64,000 bases of DNA from Desulforamulus hydrothermalis Lam5 = DSM 18033 (GTDB taxonomy: Bacteria > Bacillota > Desulfotomaculia > Desulfotomaculales > Desulfotomaculaceae), in the NCBI RefSeq assembly GCF_000315365.1, contig NZ_CAOS01000015.1, positions 78,026 to 142,025 of the forward strand, read 5' to 3'. Every line of letters begins with the position of its first letter. Within the stretch, counting starts at the first letter, position 1. Shown here one piece after another: positions 17,931-27,775 of the stretch. The position numbers and the translations under genes were made by a program. Under the pieces are notes generated by a model, which was not told where the DNA came from, searched no databases, and saw nothing but the letters and a program-made list of their open reading frames with translations.

Positions 17931-19094
17931 TTACTTCTCATCTTCTTCAAGCAACTCATCAGCTGCCGGATATGAATTGTAGTCCTCAACATAGTCGTCT
18001 GTCAAGTAATCTTCCCGGCTGCCGTTCAAGTCGGCTTGATCATGGTAGTCAGGATAAAGTTCTGCCATCTGTGACTCGCTCTTAATGTCAATTTTCCAGC
18101 CGGTCAGTTTGGCAGCCAGGCGGGCATTTTGACCCTCTTTGCCAATGGCCAAAGACAGCTGGTAATCAGGCACAATAACCCGGGCAACTTTTTCATCCTC
18201 CCAAACTTCCACCGCCACCACCTTGGCCGGGCTGAGAGAAGACGCCACATACTTGGAAGGATCCTGATTCCATTTGACAATATCAATCTTTTCCCCGTTT
18301 AATTCGTTTACAATATTTTGTACCCGCATACCCTTAGGACCGACACAGGCCCCCACCGGATCAACATTTTCATCTTTGGAGTAAACCGCAATTTTAGAGC
18401 GGTAACCGGCTTCCCGGGCAATCGACTTCAATTCTACCACGCCGTCTTGCAGTTCCGGCACTTCCATTTCAAACAGCCGTTTTAAAAGCCCCGGGTGGGT
18501 ACGGGAAACCAAAATTTGAGGACCTTTGGTGGTTTTCCGCACCTCAACGATATAGGCTTTTAGGCGGTCCCCCTGACGGTATTCTTCATTGGGCATTTGC
18601 TCAGAAGGCGTCAGGATAGCTTCGGTTTTTCCCAGCTCAATATAGACATTTTTATTTTCAATGCGCTGCACCACCCCGGTCAGAATGTCTCCTTCCCGGT
18701 TAGAAAATTCTTCATAAATAATGTTTCTTTCCGCTTCGCGGATGCGCTGAACCACTACCTGTTTGGCTGTTTGCGCAGCAATACGGCCAAAATTGCGCGG
18801 CGTTACCTCATTTTCAACCATGTCCCCTAAATTATAGCGGGGATCAATTTTCCTGGCTTCTTCCAAAGAGATTTCTACCCGGTCATCCTGAGCTTCTTCT
18901 ACCACCGCACGCTGAGAATAAACTTTAAAATCACCGGTTTCTCTGTCAATATGAACTCTGGCATTTTGCAAAGAACCAAAGTTGCGCTTATAGGCAGACA
19001 GCAAGGCTGCTTCGATGGCTTCTAAAAGCACATCCACTGAGATACCCTTTTCCTTTTCCAGATCCTTTAAAGCTTCTAAAAACTCACTATTCAC
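17931..19094 (-). CDS. nusA: Transcription termination/antitermination factor NusA
   Basis: A 387-residue RNA polymerase-associated factor with an N-terminal polymerase-binding domain, an S1 domain (EGDILTGVVQRIENKNVYIELG), and two KH domains (DPVGACVGPKGMRVQNIVNEL and LAIGKEGQNARLAAKLTGWKIDIKSE). The C-terminal tail is acidic and short, as in Firmicutes without the repeats of proteobacterial NusA. The start is a GTG at 19092-19094 with GGGAGGAG upstream; a nine-codon longer frame overlaps the rimP end. Confidence 0.96.
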   Translation of the reverse strand: MNSEFLEALKDLEKEKGISVDVLLEAIEAALLSAYKRNFGSLQNARVHIDRETGDFKVYSQRAVVEEAQDDRVEISLEEARKIDPRYNLGDMVENEVTPRNFGRIAAQTAKQVVVQRIREAERNIIYEEFSNREGDILTGVVQRIENKNVYIELGKTEAILTPSEQMPNEEYRQGDRLKAYIVEVRKTTKGPQILVSRTHPGLLKRLFEMEVPELQDGVVELKSIAREAGYRSKIAVYSKDENVDPVGACVGPKGMRVQNIVNELNGEKIDIVKWNQDPSKYVASSLSPAKVVAVEVWEDEKVARVIVPDYQLSLAIGKEGQNARLAAKLTGWKIDIKSESQMAELYPDYHDQADLNGSREDYLTDDYVEDYNSYPAADELLEEDEK

Positions 19095-19117
19095 TTGTTG
19101 CTCCTCCCATAATAAAT

Positions 19118-19579
19118 TCAAAATTCCACTGCCAGACGTGCCGCGGCAACTTGCCGGTGGGGTAACATCAGTTGTTTTCCTTTTATATCCAGCAGAACCC
19201 CTTCGTCAGTATAGTCCAGCAATTTGCCGGTAAAGGATTTGGCCCCGTTAATAGGAGCAAAGGTAGTAATATTAACCAGATGACCGTTAAAGCGCTGAAA
19301 ATCCGCAGGCTTTTTTAAAGGCCGTTCCAACCCCGGTGAAGAAACCTCTAAAAAATAGGCCTGGGGAATCGGATCCAATTGATCCAGTATTGTGTCAATC
19401 TTTTCCGACACAGCCTGGCAATCATCCAGATCTACACCCCCAGGCTTATCAATGAAGACTCTCAGGTACCAGTTACCGCCCTCTTTGACATATTCAACAT
19501 CTACCAGTTCCAGGTTTGCTTCATCAATAACGGGTTGAACGGCTTCCGCAACTTTTTCTGCTATGGTATGTTTTGCCAA
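19118..19579 (-). CDS. rimP: Ribosome maturation factor RimP
   Basis: A 153-residue factor for 30S maturation. It shows LELVDVEYVKEGGNWYLRVFIDKPGGVDLDDC and YFLEVSSPGLERPLKKPADF, both typical. The start is a TTG at 19577-19579 with AAGGAGG seven bases upstream. It is the first gene of the rimP-nusA-rnpM-L7Ae-infB-rbfA operon and has a clear sigma-A-like promoter and a leader hairpin. Confidence 0.95.
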   Translation of the reverse strand: MAKHTIAEKVAEAVQPVIDEANLELVDVEYVKEGGNWYLRVFIDKPGGVDLDDCQAVSEKIDTILDQLDPIPQAYFLEVSSPGLERPLKKPADFQRFNGHLVNITTFAPINGAKSFTGKLLDYTDEGVLLDIKGKQLMLPHRQVAAARLAVEF

Positions 19580-19620
19580 AGCAAATCCTCCTTACGGTTT
19601 TTACCCAAGGTAATACGAAA

Positions 19621-19639
19621 GAGTGGGAATGACCCACTC
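19621..19639 (-). promoter_or_regulatory. Leader hairpin of the rimP operon
   Basis: GAGTGGG and CCCACTC form a perfect seven-base stem with a five-base loop, then TTTC on the minus strand. It lies between the predicted promoter and the rimP start, about 45 bases into the leader. It could act as a weak attenuator. Confidence 0.5.
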
Positions 19640-19690
19640 CTCTCCTTACACAAAAAATTAAAACATCAGCGACATTCAAAAAGCATAATT

Positions 19691-19719
19691 AGTATACCAT
19701 ACAAACCATTTCTTGACAA
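19691..19719 (-). promoter_or_regulatory. Sigma-A-type promoter of the rimP-nusA-infB operon
   Basis: On the minus strand TTGTCA (19719-19714), 17 bases, then TATACT (19696-19691) with an upstream TG (extended -10). It sits 112 bases before the rimP start. Confidence 0.75.
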
Positions 19720-19823
19720 GGCTTCCGGACGCCCGGCTTCTGCATTCAGGTATAAGGATTTGTTACTATCCTATCTCAAGCACCTTAATTCTATGCACAA
19801 AAAACCAGGTAATTTATCCGGAC

Positions 19824-20858
19824 TCACGCAGCTCTGACATAAATGTGGTTGGAAAAAATCCAAGGCCGCGGCCACCGGCTGCCTTTATAAACCTCCACCC
19901 GGTATACTCCCGGTGCCGCTTGCGGCAGCCGTACAGTACCGGCATGGGTTTGACAAAATAATTTGCCGTCTTTAATAATTCTAATTTGAGCCGGCTCAGG
20001 TAAAGTCACTTTTATTACCAGTCCCGGTCTGTATCTTACTTCTTCTCCCATATACCAGCACCTGTTACCGTGCTGGATCAAAAAAGAAAAAAACTGCACT
20101 TTGCCGGCAAAGTGATTGACCAGATAACTGCAGCCCTGTTTCAGGGCAGATAAAATCAGCCGGCGATCCTTTGCAACATCTCCCCGCAATGGCTGTCGGG
20201 TTAAAACATGGGTGCGCAAGGTTTTAAACTGGTGCAGGTAACTGCTGACAACGGTTGGCAACCAGTTAAATTGTCTGCCCCCATGGGCATCCACCCCGGC
20301 AATGGCCGGTACCGGACGGGTACACCCCAACCGGTCCCACCGCAGCAAGGTTTCCGGATGGGGCGGTTGTAACCGTGCTTTAGGGAAAAAAAAGTTTTTC
20401 AGCAATCCCCCCAGGGTTTTAAAACCTCCCATCCACTGGGCAAAAAAATTCCAGATTTCCACACCGAATGGCAAATCCAGATCCCAGCTTTCCCAATGCA
20501 TGCGTCCGGGAAATAACGGGTTTTCCCGTTGGTCAGGGTGAGCCAAAAAACCAAATCCACCCTGCCGGTACACCTCCCCGACGTATTGCTGCGGCGGTAA
20601 TAGCCGGCTGGGGACGTTGTTAATATCATAACACAAAAAATGGTTGCGCTGAGGTGTCACCTCTGCCCCGATCAGCACCAGCACGCCGTGCAGATAGCAC
20701 TCTCCTTCAAAGTGCTTGGCTTGCAGGGTATCGTGGTCATTAATTAAAATAAAATGCGCCCCTGATCTGCAGGCAACCCGTGCAATCTCCTTTAAATCGG
20801 CCGAGCCGTCCGAATAACTGGTATGAATATGGGCAATACCGGAATAGTTGTAGAGCAT
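19824..20858 (-). CDS. PHP-domain metal-dependent phosphoesterase
   Basis: A 344-residue PHP-superfamily protein. The metal-ligand pattern is clear: HIHTSYSDGSADLKEIA near residue 10, INDHDTL at about 39-45, and FGFLAHPDQ at about 103, with GVDAHGG further on. The C-terminal third has a beta-rich region (VIKVTLPEPAQIRIIKDGKLF) of the type seen in some PHP proteins with an added sandwich domain. Substrate unknown. The ATG has GAGGTG upstream. It lies between rimP and a PdaA-like deacetylase, in a block not present between polC and rimP of Bacillus. Confidence 0.8.
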   Translation of the reverse strand: MLYNYSGIAHIHTSYSDGSADLKEIARVACRSGAHFILINDHDTLQAKHFEGECYLHGVLVLIGAEVTPQRNHFLCYDINNVPSRLLPPQQYVGEVYRQGGFGFLAHPDQRENPLFPGRMHWESWDLDLPFGVEIWNFFAQWMGGFKTLGGLLKNFFFPKARLQPPHPETLLRWDRLGCTRPVPAIAGVDAHGGRQFNWLPTVVSSYLHQFKTLRTHVLTRQPLRGDVAKDRRLILSALKQGCSYLVNHFAGKVQFFSFLIQHGNRCWYMGEEVRYRPGLVIKVTLPEPAQIRIIKDGKLFCQTHAGTVRLPQAAPGVYRVEVYKGSRWPRPWIFSNHIYVRAA

Positions 20859-20942
20859 TTTAACACCTCAATTAATTAGTCAACAAATCTCCCACAACTA
20901 TTCTAATGGATTTGTCCGAACAAGTATAAAGGTAATTTCTAG

Positions 20943-21902
20943 CTATCTGATTTCGTCCAAACTGGCAAACCGGTAACCCTGGGCCTGGCAATCTTTAATA
21001 AGGTCCGCCAGCATTTCTGCATTGGCTTTGTTGACAGCATGCAGCAAAATCACTGCCCCGTTATGCAACCGTTCCATAACGGTATTGTGGTTTTGCTCCG
21101 GGGTACCGGCATCCGGACGCCAGTCGACCAGAGCCACGCTCCAAAAAACATGGCGATAACCCAGATCTCGGGTTAATTTTAAGGTTCGTTCACTATACTC
21201 ACCCATCGGCGGGCGCAGATACTTCATCGAAGCGCCGGTTAATTGGGCAAAGCTGTCGCTGACAGACTGGATTTCCTTTATCACCGCCGCATCACTGATT
21301 TGCGGCAGGCTGGGATGACGGTCGGTGTGATTGCCCACAAGGTGACCTTCCTGCACCATACGTTTTACCAAATCCGGGTGTTTGCGCAAGTAATCCCCGG
21401 TAATAAAGAAAGCGGCTTTGATCCCTGCTTCCTGCAGGGTATCCAGTATTTTGGGGGTGTAACCGTTCTCATAACCTTCGTCAAAAGTTAAATAGATATT
21501 TTTTGCACCGGTATCCCCGTGATAGATGCCGTTATACTTCTCTAATAAAGCCTTTCCCCGGGGATTAACCTCCGGCAGTTTATGTTCTTTGTTTGGCTTA
21601 TAATACCAGCTTAATTTTTCATTGTCGGTTAACGCTTGAGCAGTTGCCTGTGGCCGGGCGGCAACCGGACTCTGCTGCCCGCTGTTAGGGTCAGGCTCTG
21701 CCACCTTGGCTGTCTCCCGGCCGGTCTCCCGGTCACTTCCCGCCGGCAGGGCAGGAGCCGGCCGGCTGTTCTCTGTACTGATCGGTACCGGCGGGGTCAC
21801 CTGCTCTTGTCCTGGAGAATTTTTACTATACAGCATCAGTCCTCCCCCCGCCATGAACAGGACAAACACCGTTGCAGCAGCCACTAATAGACCTTTTTTC
21901 AT
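20943..21902 (-). CDS. PdaA-like polysaccharide deacetylase
   Basis: A 319-residue exported NodB-domain protein. It has an N-terminal membrane/signal segment (about residues 4-24) and a Pro/Glu-rich linker to residue 90. The catalytic domain holds NIYLTFDEGYENGYT (Asp141), HLVGNHTDRHPS (His192, His196) and LRPPMGEYSERTL. The TFDEGYENGYT form is that of the delta-lactam-biosynthetic deacetylases (PdaA) that make muramic delta-lactam in spore cortex. Spore-specific function is inferred from this signature. Confidence 0.85.
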   Translation of the reverse strand: MKKGLLVAAATVFVLFMAGGGLMLYSKNSPGQEQVTPPVPISTENSRPAPALPAGSDRETGRETAKVAEPDPNSGQQSPVAARPQATAQALTDNEKLSWYYKPNKEHKLPEVNPRGKALLEKYNGIYHGDTGAKNIYLTFDEGYENGYTPKILDTLQEAGIKAAFFITGDYLRKHPDLVKRMVQEGHLVGNHTDRHPSLPQISDAAVIKEIQSVSDSFAQLTGASMKYLRPPMGEYSERTLKLTRDLGYRHVFWSVALVDWRPDAGTPEQNHNTVMERLHNGAVILLHAVNKANAEMLADLIKDCQAQGYRFASLDEIR

Positions 21903-22076
21903 GGTTACCTCCCAAATTAAGTTGTTGGCAATTGATAAAATACCGCAAGTTTGCTTTATATTATTTCCCTTAACCAGGCAGGACAGTCATATTATGCCAG
22001 CAGTGTAAATATATAAATTACGAAGCCATTTATCTGTTGTGCCAAGCCAAAACCAAAAAGTTGGGGGAACCTCAGT

Positions 22077-23363
22077 ATGATTATCCAAATCAGCCGGCTT
22101 CGCATTATTCAGTATACGGTTGTTTTGTTTGTTCTGCTGGTCTTCTGGTTCGCAGCAGCCTTCGGGGTTACTTGCCGGGTGGAAGACAGTGTAGAGGGGG
22201 AAGTAATCGTTACCTTTAAATTCTTGGTGCCCATGAAACCTCTTGCCTCCGGCCGGCTGGTGCTTTATCAAACATCAGACCAGGCACCCCTTCCCTTTTC
22301 CGGCCGCTGGATAACAGCCAATACACTGCAAATAAAAATAAGCGAACCGGGTTACCCGCGAGGTCAGCTTTATTATTACCGTTTTAAAGCAGCTCCGGCC
22401 ATGATTTGGCCTTTTTATGTATGGGCCGGCGGCCAGTTTCAGCCGCAGGTAAAGCTGCGCTTGGCAGGTATTGCCGGTGACCCTGTGCCATCCCGGGGAC
22501 CGGTTATTCTACAGTTTAACACTGATGTAGAGCCAGGGCAAATACAGCAATATATTGATCTTCCGCTGCCAGGGAAACTGGAGCCTGCCCCGGCAAATCC
22601 AAAAGCACAAGGCGCCGTTTCAGACTACAGCCGCTGGCTATTCTGGCCGGCCAAAAAATTGACAAACCGGCAGCAGTATGCTATCAAGTTAAAAAAAGGT
22701 TTACCTGGTAAAAACGGCACCCGGCTGGCAGAGGACATCATTGTACATTTCCAAACCGCGCCGGAGTTTTTAATTGAACAAGTGTTACCCCGTCCGGGTG
22801 CCGCCAGTGTCTGGTTAACCCGCGATCTCATAATCACAACCAATCAAAAGTTAAAATCCGGCCGGTTTATCATTCCGGGATTACCGGGTACCACCCGGGT
22901 CACAAATAATCAGGCAAAATACATACCCGAGCGGGTGATGCTGCCGGGTCAAACCTATCACGCAAAAGTCCGTTTGACGGCCGCCAGCAATGAAACGCTG
23001 GACTATGAGTTTTCCTTTACTACGACCAATCTGGGCAACAGCAAGTGGCTGGAATTAAAACTTGGTGCTTCACCAACTTTATGGTTGATGGAAGGCAATA
23101 AAACCTTAAAAAAAATGACGGTGGCTGTTAAGTCAAGACAACTTCCTACAGGCACCCTTTATGAACAAAACCGCCGGACAGGTGCTCCGGGTTGGTTATG
23201 GCTAAATGCCGACATCCTGCTGCACCACCTGCCGGCCAACATGTCCGATCACCACGGGAGCCTGGGTCTTCCCAAATCATACAGCTGCATTTACCTGAAT
23301 GAAGCAGATTTAAACCTGTTGCTCAGCACCCTGCCCCGTGGTTTTATGCTGATCTGCCACTAA
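22077..23363 (+). CDS. Exported Ig-like protein with degenerate L,D-transpeptidase-like C-terminus
   Basis: A 428-residue protein with one N-terminal membrane segment (about residues 10-30). The middle contains beta-rich repeats like bacterial Ig-like/SbsA domains (GPVILQFNTDVEPGQI, then VWLTRDLIITTNQKL). The last 90 residues resemble the YkuD L,D-transpeptidase end: LPTGTLYE (357-363), a HH pair (383-384), then LPKSYSCIYLNEADLNLLL. In active enzymes the corresponding motif is SHGCIRL; here SYSCIYL keeps Cys404 but loses His, Gly and Arg. The start ATG has GGGGGAAC upstream. It is the only plus-strand gene in the first 59 kb. Confidence 0.65.
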   Translation: MIIQISRLRIIQYTVVLFVLLVFWFAAAFGVTCRVEDSVEGEVIVTFKFLVPMKPLASGRLVLYQTSDQAPLPFSGRWITANTLQIKISEPGYPRGQLYYYRFKAAPAMIWPFYVWAGGQFQPQVKLRLAGIAGDPVPSRGPVILQFNTDVEPGQIQQYIDLPLPGKLEPAPANPKAQGAVSDYSRWLFWPAKKLTNRQQYAIKLKKGLPGKNGTRLAEDIIVHFQTAPEFLIEQVLPRPGAASVWLTRDLIITTNQKLKSGRFIIPGLPGTTRVTNNQAKYIPERVMLPGQTYHAKVRLTAASNETLDYEFSFTTTNLGNSKWLELKLGASPTLWLMEGNKTLKKMTVAVKSRQLPTGTLYEQNRRTGAPGWLWLNADILLHHLPANMSDHHGSLGLPKSYSCIYLNEADLNLLLSTLPRGFMLICH

Positions 23364-23408
23364 TACAACTTTGCAAAGTAAAACATGATTTTAGGTTTAG
23401 TTGCAAAC

Positions 23409-26400
23409 TTAAAATAACACCATTTGATCGGATGCCTGCAGATTGGCCAAACAACCGTGGTTTTGCAAAACCTCAATTACAGTCTTGGAAACCTTGGCTC
23501 GGTTGCGCAAGTCATCCACCGATGTGAAGGGGGCCTCCTGCCGGGCGGCCACAATGTTTTGGGCAGCGGCAGTGCCTACACCCTGCAGACCGGCAAAGGG
23601 CGAAAGCAAGCCGGCCGGAGTAACGATAAATTTTACTGCATCCGATTTTTCCAGATTTACCGGCAACAGTTTAATCCCCCGGCAGTTGGCCTCCAGGGCC
23701 ACTTCTAAAATAGTAAGCATGTTTTTCTCTTTTTGCGAAGCGCCGTTTCCTTTAGCTTCGATTTCTTCAATTGCCTGCCTGATTTTTTGCGGTCCCTGAA
23801 CCATCAGTTCGGCATCAAAATCATCCGCCCGTACTGTAAAATATGCTGCATAGAAGGCCTCCGGACAGTAAACTTTAAACCAGGCAATGCGGAAGGCCAT
23901 CATAACATAGGCGGTGGCATGAGCCTTGGGAAACATGTATTTTATCTTGCGGCAGGACTCAATATACCATTCCGGCACGCCATGGGCCCGCATGGTTTCT
24001 GCGTCTTCTTCCTTAACACCCTTGCCTTTGCGAACACCTTCCATAATTTTAAAAGCCTGTTTGGGCGGCAGTCCTTTATATATTAAGTAAACCATGATAT
24101 CATCCCGGGCTGAAATGGCTTCTGACAGTTTGCAGGTGCCGGAGCAAATTAAATCCTGGGCGTTGTTTAACCAGACATCTGTGCCGTGGGAAAAACCTGA
24201 TATGCGCACCAGCTCGGAAAAGGTGCTTGGTTTGGTATCCACCAGCATCTGGCGCACAAATTTGGTGCCAAATTCCGGAATGGCATAAGTCCCCACCGGA
24301 GAGCGGATTTCCTCGGGCGTCACACCAAGAGCGTCGGTAGAAGAAAATAAACTCATGGTTTTGGGTTCATCCAGCGGGATTGTTCTGGCGTTAATACCGG
24401 TTAAATCCTCCAGCATACGGATTACTGTGGGATCGTCATGTCCCAGAATATCCAGTTTAACCAGACTGTCGTGGATAGAATGATAGTCAAAATGAGTAGT
24501 GGTGATTTCAGAATTAACATCATCGGCCGGGCGCTGAATCGGCGTAAACATGTGCACATCCAGGTTATTGGGTACCACCATCAACCCGCCGGGATGTTGA
24601 CCGGTGGTTCTTTTTACTCCTGCACAGCCCAGCACCAACCTTTTTAATTCAGCATTTCTTTTCTTAATGTTTCTTTCATCAAAATAATTTTTGACAAACC
24701 CGAAGGCAGTTTTTTCCGCTATGGTGCCAATGGTTCCCGCCCGAAAGACAAAATCCTTGCCGAACAGTTCTTCGGTGTATTTATGAGCTCGGGGTTGATA
24801 TTCCCCTGAAAAGTTTAAATCTATATCCGGCACTTTATCGCCGTCAAATCCTAAAAACACCTCAAAAGGAATATCATGTCCGTCCTTTAGGTAAGCCGTG
24901 CCGCAAAGGGGACAGGTTTTATCCGGCATATCCGCCCCGCAGCCGGCGGATCCGTCCATGATAAATTCACTGTGCAGGCAACCGGGACAGCGGTAATGAG
25001 GCGGCAACGGGTTAACCTCAGTAATGTTTGTCAGAGTTGCCACCAAGGAGGATCCTACCGATCCTCGGGAACCTACCAGATAACCGTCATCCAAAGATTT
25101 TTTTACCAGTTTATGGGCAATTAAATAAAGCACGGCAAACCCGTTGCCGATGATCGACTTCAGTTCTTTGTCTATTCTCTGCTGAACAACTTCCGGCAGC
25201 GGATCTCCATACAGTTCCCTGGCCCTTTGCCATGTCATATCAGTAATTTGCTGTTCTGCTCCTTCAATATAGGGCGGGTGTAAGGTATCCGGGATAGGTT
25301 TGAAAAATTCAACAGTTTCAGCTATTTTCCTTGTGTTCTCGACCACCACACGATAAGCCATTGCTTCTCCCAGGTAAGAAAACTCCGCCAGCATTTCATC
25401 GGTGGTCTTAAAGTATAAAGGGGCCTGCGAATCGGCATCCTCAAAGCCTTTACCGGCCATCAAGATACGGCGGTAGATTTCGTCTTCCGGATTAAGAAAA
25501 TGCACATCACCGGTTGCCACCACCGGCACACCCAGCCTGTTACCCAGTTCAACTATCCGACGGTTAAGTTCCTTTAAATCATCCAGTGAATTTACCTGAC
25601 CGGATCGTACCAGAAACTCGTTATTTCCCAAGGGCTGTATTTCTAAATAATCGTAAAAAGCAACAATTTGTTCCAGTTCTTCCTCCGAAGCACCGGCCAG
25701 CAGAGCTTGATAAAGTTCCCCTGCCTCGCAGGCTGACCCCACCAGCAACCCTTCCCGGTGTTTAATTAATTCTTGCCTGGGAATTCTTGGCTGGCGGTGA
25801 AAGTATTTTAGATGGGATAAGCTAATAAGCCGGTATAGATTTTGCAAACCAATTTCATTTTTGACCAGAATTGTGACATGCCTGGCTTTTAATTTATCCT
25901 GACTGATCCCCCGACCCAATTCACTGAGACCCTGCAAATCCTCAACACCTTGTTGTAAAATCTTATTCAGCAAGATCTGCCATAGTTTACCGGTTGCCGC
26001 TGCATCATCTACCGCCCGGTGGTGATTGGCCAGTTCAATTTTAAATTCTTTCACCAGGGTATCCAGTTTGTGATTTTTTAACTGGGGCAGCAGTACCCTT
26101 GCCACCCCCAGAGTGTCAATAACGGGATTTTTTATTTCTACCTGCAGCTGCTTGCGAAAACCTGTTTTTAAGAAGCTGGCATCAAAAGAAGCATTATGAG
26201 CCACCAAAACAGCGTTGCCGATAAAATCGCGCAATGCTGCCAGGGCTTGCTTAGCCGGTGGTGCTTCTTTTACCATCTCAGGCGTAATACCGGTTAACTT
26301 GGTGACTTCAAAAGGAATCTCCTTTTCCGGCTTAACCAATGTGCCATAACGAGCTGTTTCTTCCCCGTTAAGGTATTTCACAGCACCTATTTCAATAATC

Positions 26401-27671
26401 TCAGCCGTTTGGGGAGAAAACCCGGTGGTTTCAAAATCCAGTACCACATACTCAAGATCTTTCAATAAAGCGTTGGTCTGCCAATTTAACAGGGTAGTAA
26501 TTCCGTCATCTATGAGATAGCCTTCTACACCATAAATTAATTTAATACCTGCTTTTTTAGCCGCTGCATAGGCCTCCGGAAAGGCCTGCACCACGCCGTG
26601 ATCAGTAACCGCCACAGCCGGGTGACCCCAGACCGCAGCTTGTTTGATAACATCCGCTGCACTGCACACACTGTCCATGGCGCTCATTTTTGTGTGCAAG
26701 TGAAGCTCTACCCTTTTTTCCAAGGCGTTATCCTGACGAACCGGCGCTTCTGCCAGGTTGATATCGTAAGCCATTAGTGTCAATTCCTGGGAAAATTTAT
26801 CGTACTGAACCGGCCCACGTACCAGCAGCCATTGTCCGTTTTGCAGGCGCTGAGCTGTTGTTTGATCGTCTTCGTCCAGAAACTTTTTTACTTCAATGGA
26901 ATCTGTATAATCGGTAATGTTGAAAGTTAAGATCTGTCTGCCCGATTTTAGTGATTTGACATCCAAGTCAAAAATTTTCCCTTTAACTATTAAGGACTTT
27001 TCTTCATCTTGAATTTCTTGAATAAGTTTAGGGTCACCTTTAATCAATTTACCCGCAATAACCTTTTCATCAGCGGCAGCAGCACCGGCATCCGTTTTTC
27101 TCTCCCGCTGTCCGGCAGTCTGAACAGCTGACAATTTTTCCCACAGAGTGCGTTCGGCTTGTTCTTGCATGGCGCACCAGTCAATTACCGGGTCAGCTGC
27201 TGACTGCACCTGAAAAACAACTTTATAATCAAGGGAAAAAAGTGTTTTAATACGATCTTGCAAAAACAAATCGCAATCTCTGGCCTTGAGTAATTGCCAG
27301 CTAACCTCGTCGGGCAGGTAAATCTCCAGGCAGTCCTTTTCGCATTGCCAACGGGCGTTGTTTACCCAGCCCCGGGCAGCCGGAAATTTCTGAACCAGCT
27401 CTGCCTTTAGCATTTCTAAATCAGGCCGGTCAACACAACATGGCTGCAGGTTAACCTCTAATAAAACCGGCCCCGGTGTCAGGGCAGCCAGGGCCGTTTT
27501 TATTTTAAAAACATCTTCACTGGTTAGTTGTTGATTAATTTTTAATAAAACTTTCCATTGTCTTTTGGCCAGATTAACAATAACCCGTACTACCTGGGCG
27601 TGTTCGCATATTTCCCGCAGTTCATCATTGCCGGTCTGGCCGGCCAGCAGATCATATAACGAAACTGCCAA
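23409..27671 (-). CDS. polC: DNA polymerase III alpha subunit, PolC type
   Basis: A replicative polymerase of about 1420 residues with proofreading. Order: N-terminal domain, OB domain (about 220-310), PHP domain (KRVELHLHTKMSAMDSV), inserted DEDD exonuclease (VVLDFETTGFSP...LVAHNASFDASFL...HRAVDDAAATGKL), zinc-binding cysteines (CPGCLHSE and KTCPLCG), and the polymerase core with DGDKVPDIDLNFSGEYQPRAH. The start is a TTG at 27669-27671 with GGAGGG upstream; an ATG 20 codons earlier lacks a site. It ends the uppS-cdsA-dxr-rseP-ispG-proS gene order. Confidence 0.97.
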   Translation of the reverse strand: MAVSLYDLLAGQTGNDELREICEHAQVVRVIVNLAKRQWKVLLKINQQLTSEDVFKIKTALAALTPGPVLLEVNLQPCCVDRPDLEMLKAELVQKFPAARGWVNNARWQCEKDCLEIYLPDEVSWQLLKARDCDLFLQDRIKTLFSLDYKVVFQVQSAADPVIDWCAMQEQAERTLWEKLSAVQTAGQRERKTDAGAAAADEKVIAGKLIKGDPKLIQEIQDEEKSLIVKGKIFDLDVKSLKSGRQILTFNITDYTDSIEVKKFLDEDDQTTAQRLQNGQWLLVRGPVQYDKFSQELTLMAYDINLAEAPVRQDNALEKRVELHLHTKMSAMDSVCSAADVIKQAAVWGHPAVAVTDHGVVQAFPEAYAAAKKAGIKLIYGVEGYLIDDGITTLLNWQTNALLKDLEYVVLDFETTGFSPQTAEIIEIGAVKYLNGEETARYGTLVKPEKEIPFEVTKLTGITPEMVKEAPPAKQALAALRDFIGNAVLVAHNASFDASFLKTGFRKQLQVEIKNPVIDTLGVARVLLPQLKNHKLDTLVKEFKIELANHHRAVDDAAATGKLWQILLNKILQQGVEDLQGLSELGRGISQDKLKARHVTILVKNEIGLQNLYRLISLSHLKYFHRQPRIPRQELIKHREGLLVGSACEAGELYQALLAGASEEELEQIVAFYDYLEIQPLGNNEFLVRSGQVNSLDDLKELNRRIVELGNRLGVPVVATGDVHFLNPEDEIYRRILMAGKGFEDADSQAPLYFKTTDEMLAEFSYLGEAMAYRVVVENTRKIAETVEFFKPIPDTLHPPYIEGAEQQITDMTWQRARELYGDPLPEVVQQRIDKELKSIIGNGFAVLYLIAHKLVKKSLDDGYLVGSRGSVGSSLVATLTNITEVNPLPPHYRCPGCLHSEFIMDGSAGCGADMPDKTCPLCGTAYLKDGHDIPFEVFLGFDGDKVPDIDLNFSGEYQPRAHKYTEELFGKDFVFRAGTIGTIAEKTAFGFVKNYFDERNIKKRNAELKRLVLGCAGVKRTTGQHPGGLMVVPNNLDVHMFTPIQRPADDVNSEITTTHFDYHSIHDSLVKLDILGHDDPTVIRMLEDLTGINARTIPLDEPKTMSLFSSTDALGVTPEEIRSPVGTYAIPEFGTKFVRQMLVDTKPSTFSELVRISGFSHGTDVWLNNAQDLICSGTCKLSEAISARDDIMVYLIYKGLPPKQAFKIMEGVRKGKGVKEEDAETMRAHGVPEWYIESCRKIKYMFPKAHATAYVMMAFRIAWFKVYCPEAFYAAYFTVRADDFDAELMVQGPQKIRQAIEEIEAKGNGASQKEKNMLTILEVALEANCRGIKLLPVNLEKSDAVKFIVTPAGLLSPFAGLQGVGTAAAQNIVAARQEAPFTSVDDLRNRAKVSKTVIEVLQNHGCLANLQASDQMVLF

Positions 27672-27775
27672 TTTAAAACCCTCCGTAGTCTTGAATCGTT
27701 TTCTCTGACAAGCAGCCGACAGCCCCGTCAAAAAGAAAGGGCAGCACAGTCCGGGCCGGTTTCATTTTATAATTA

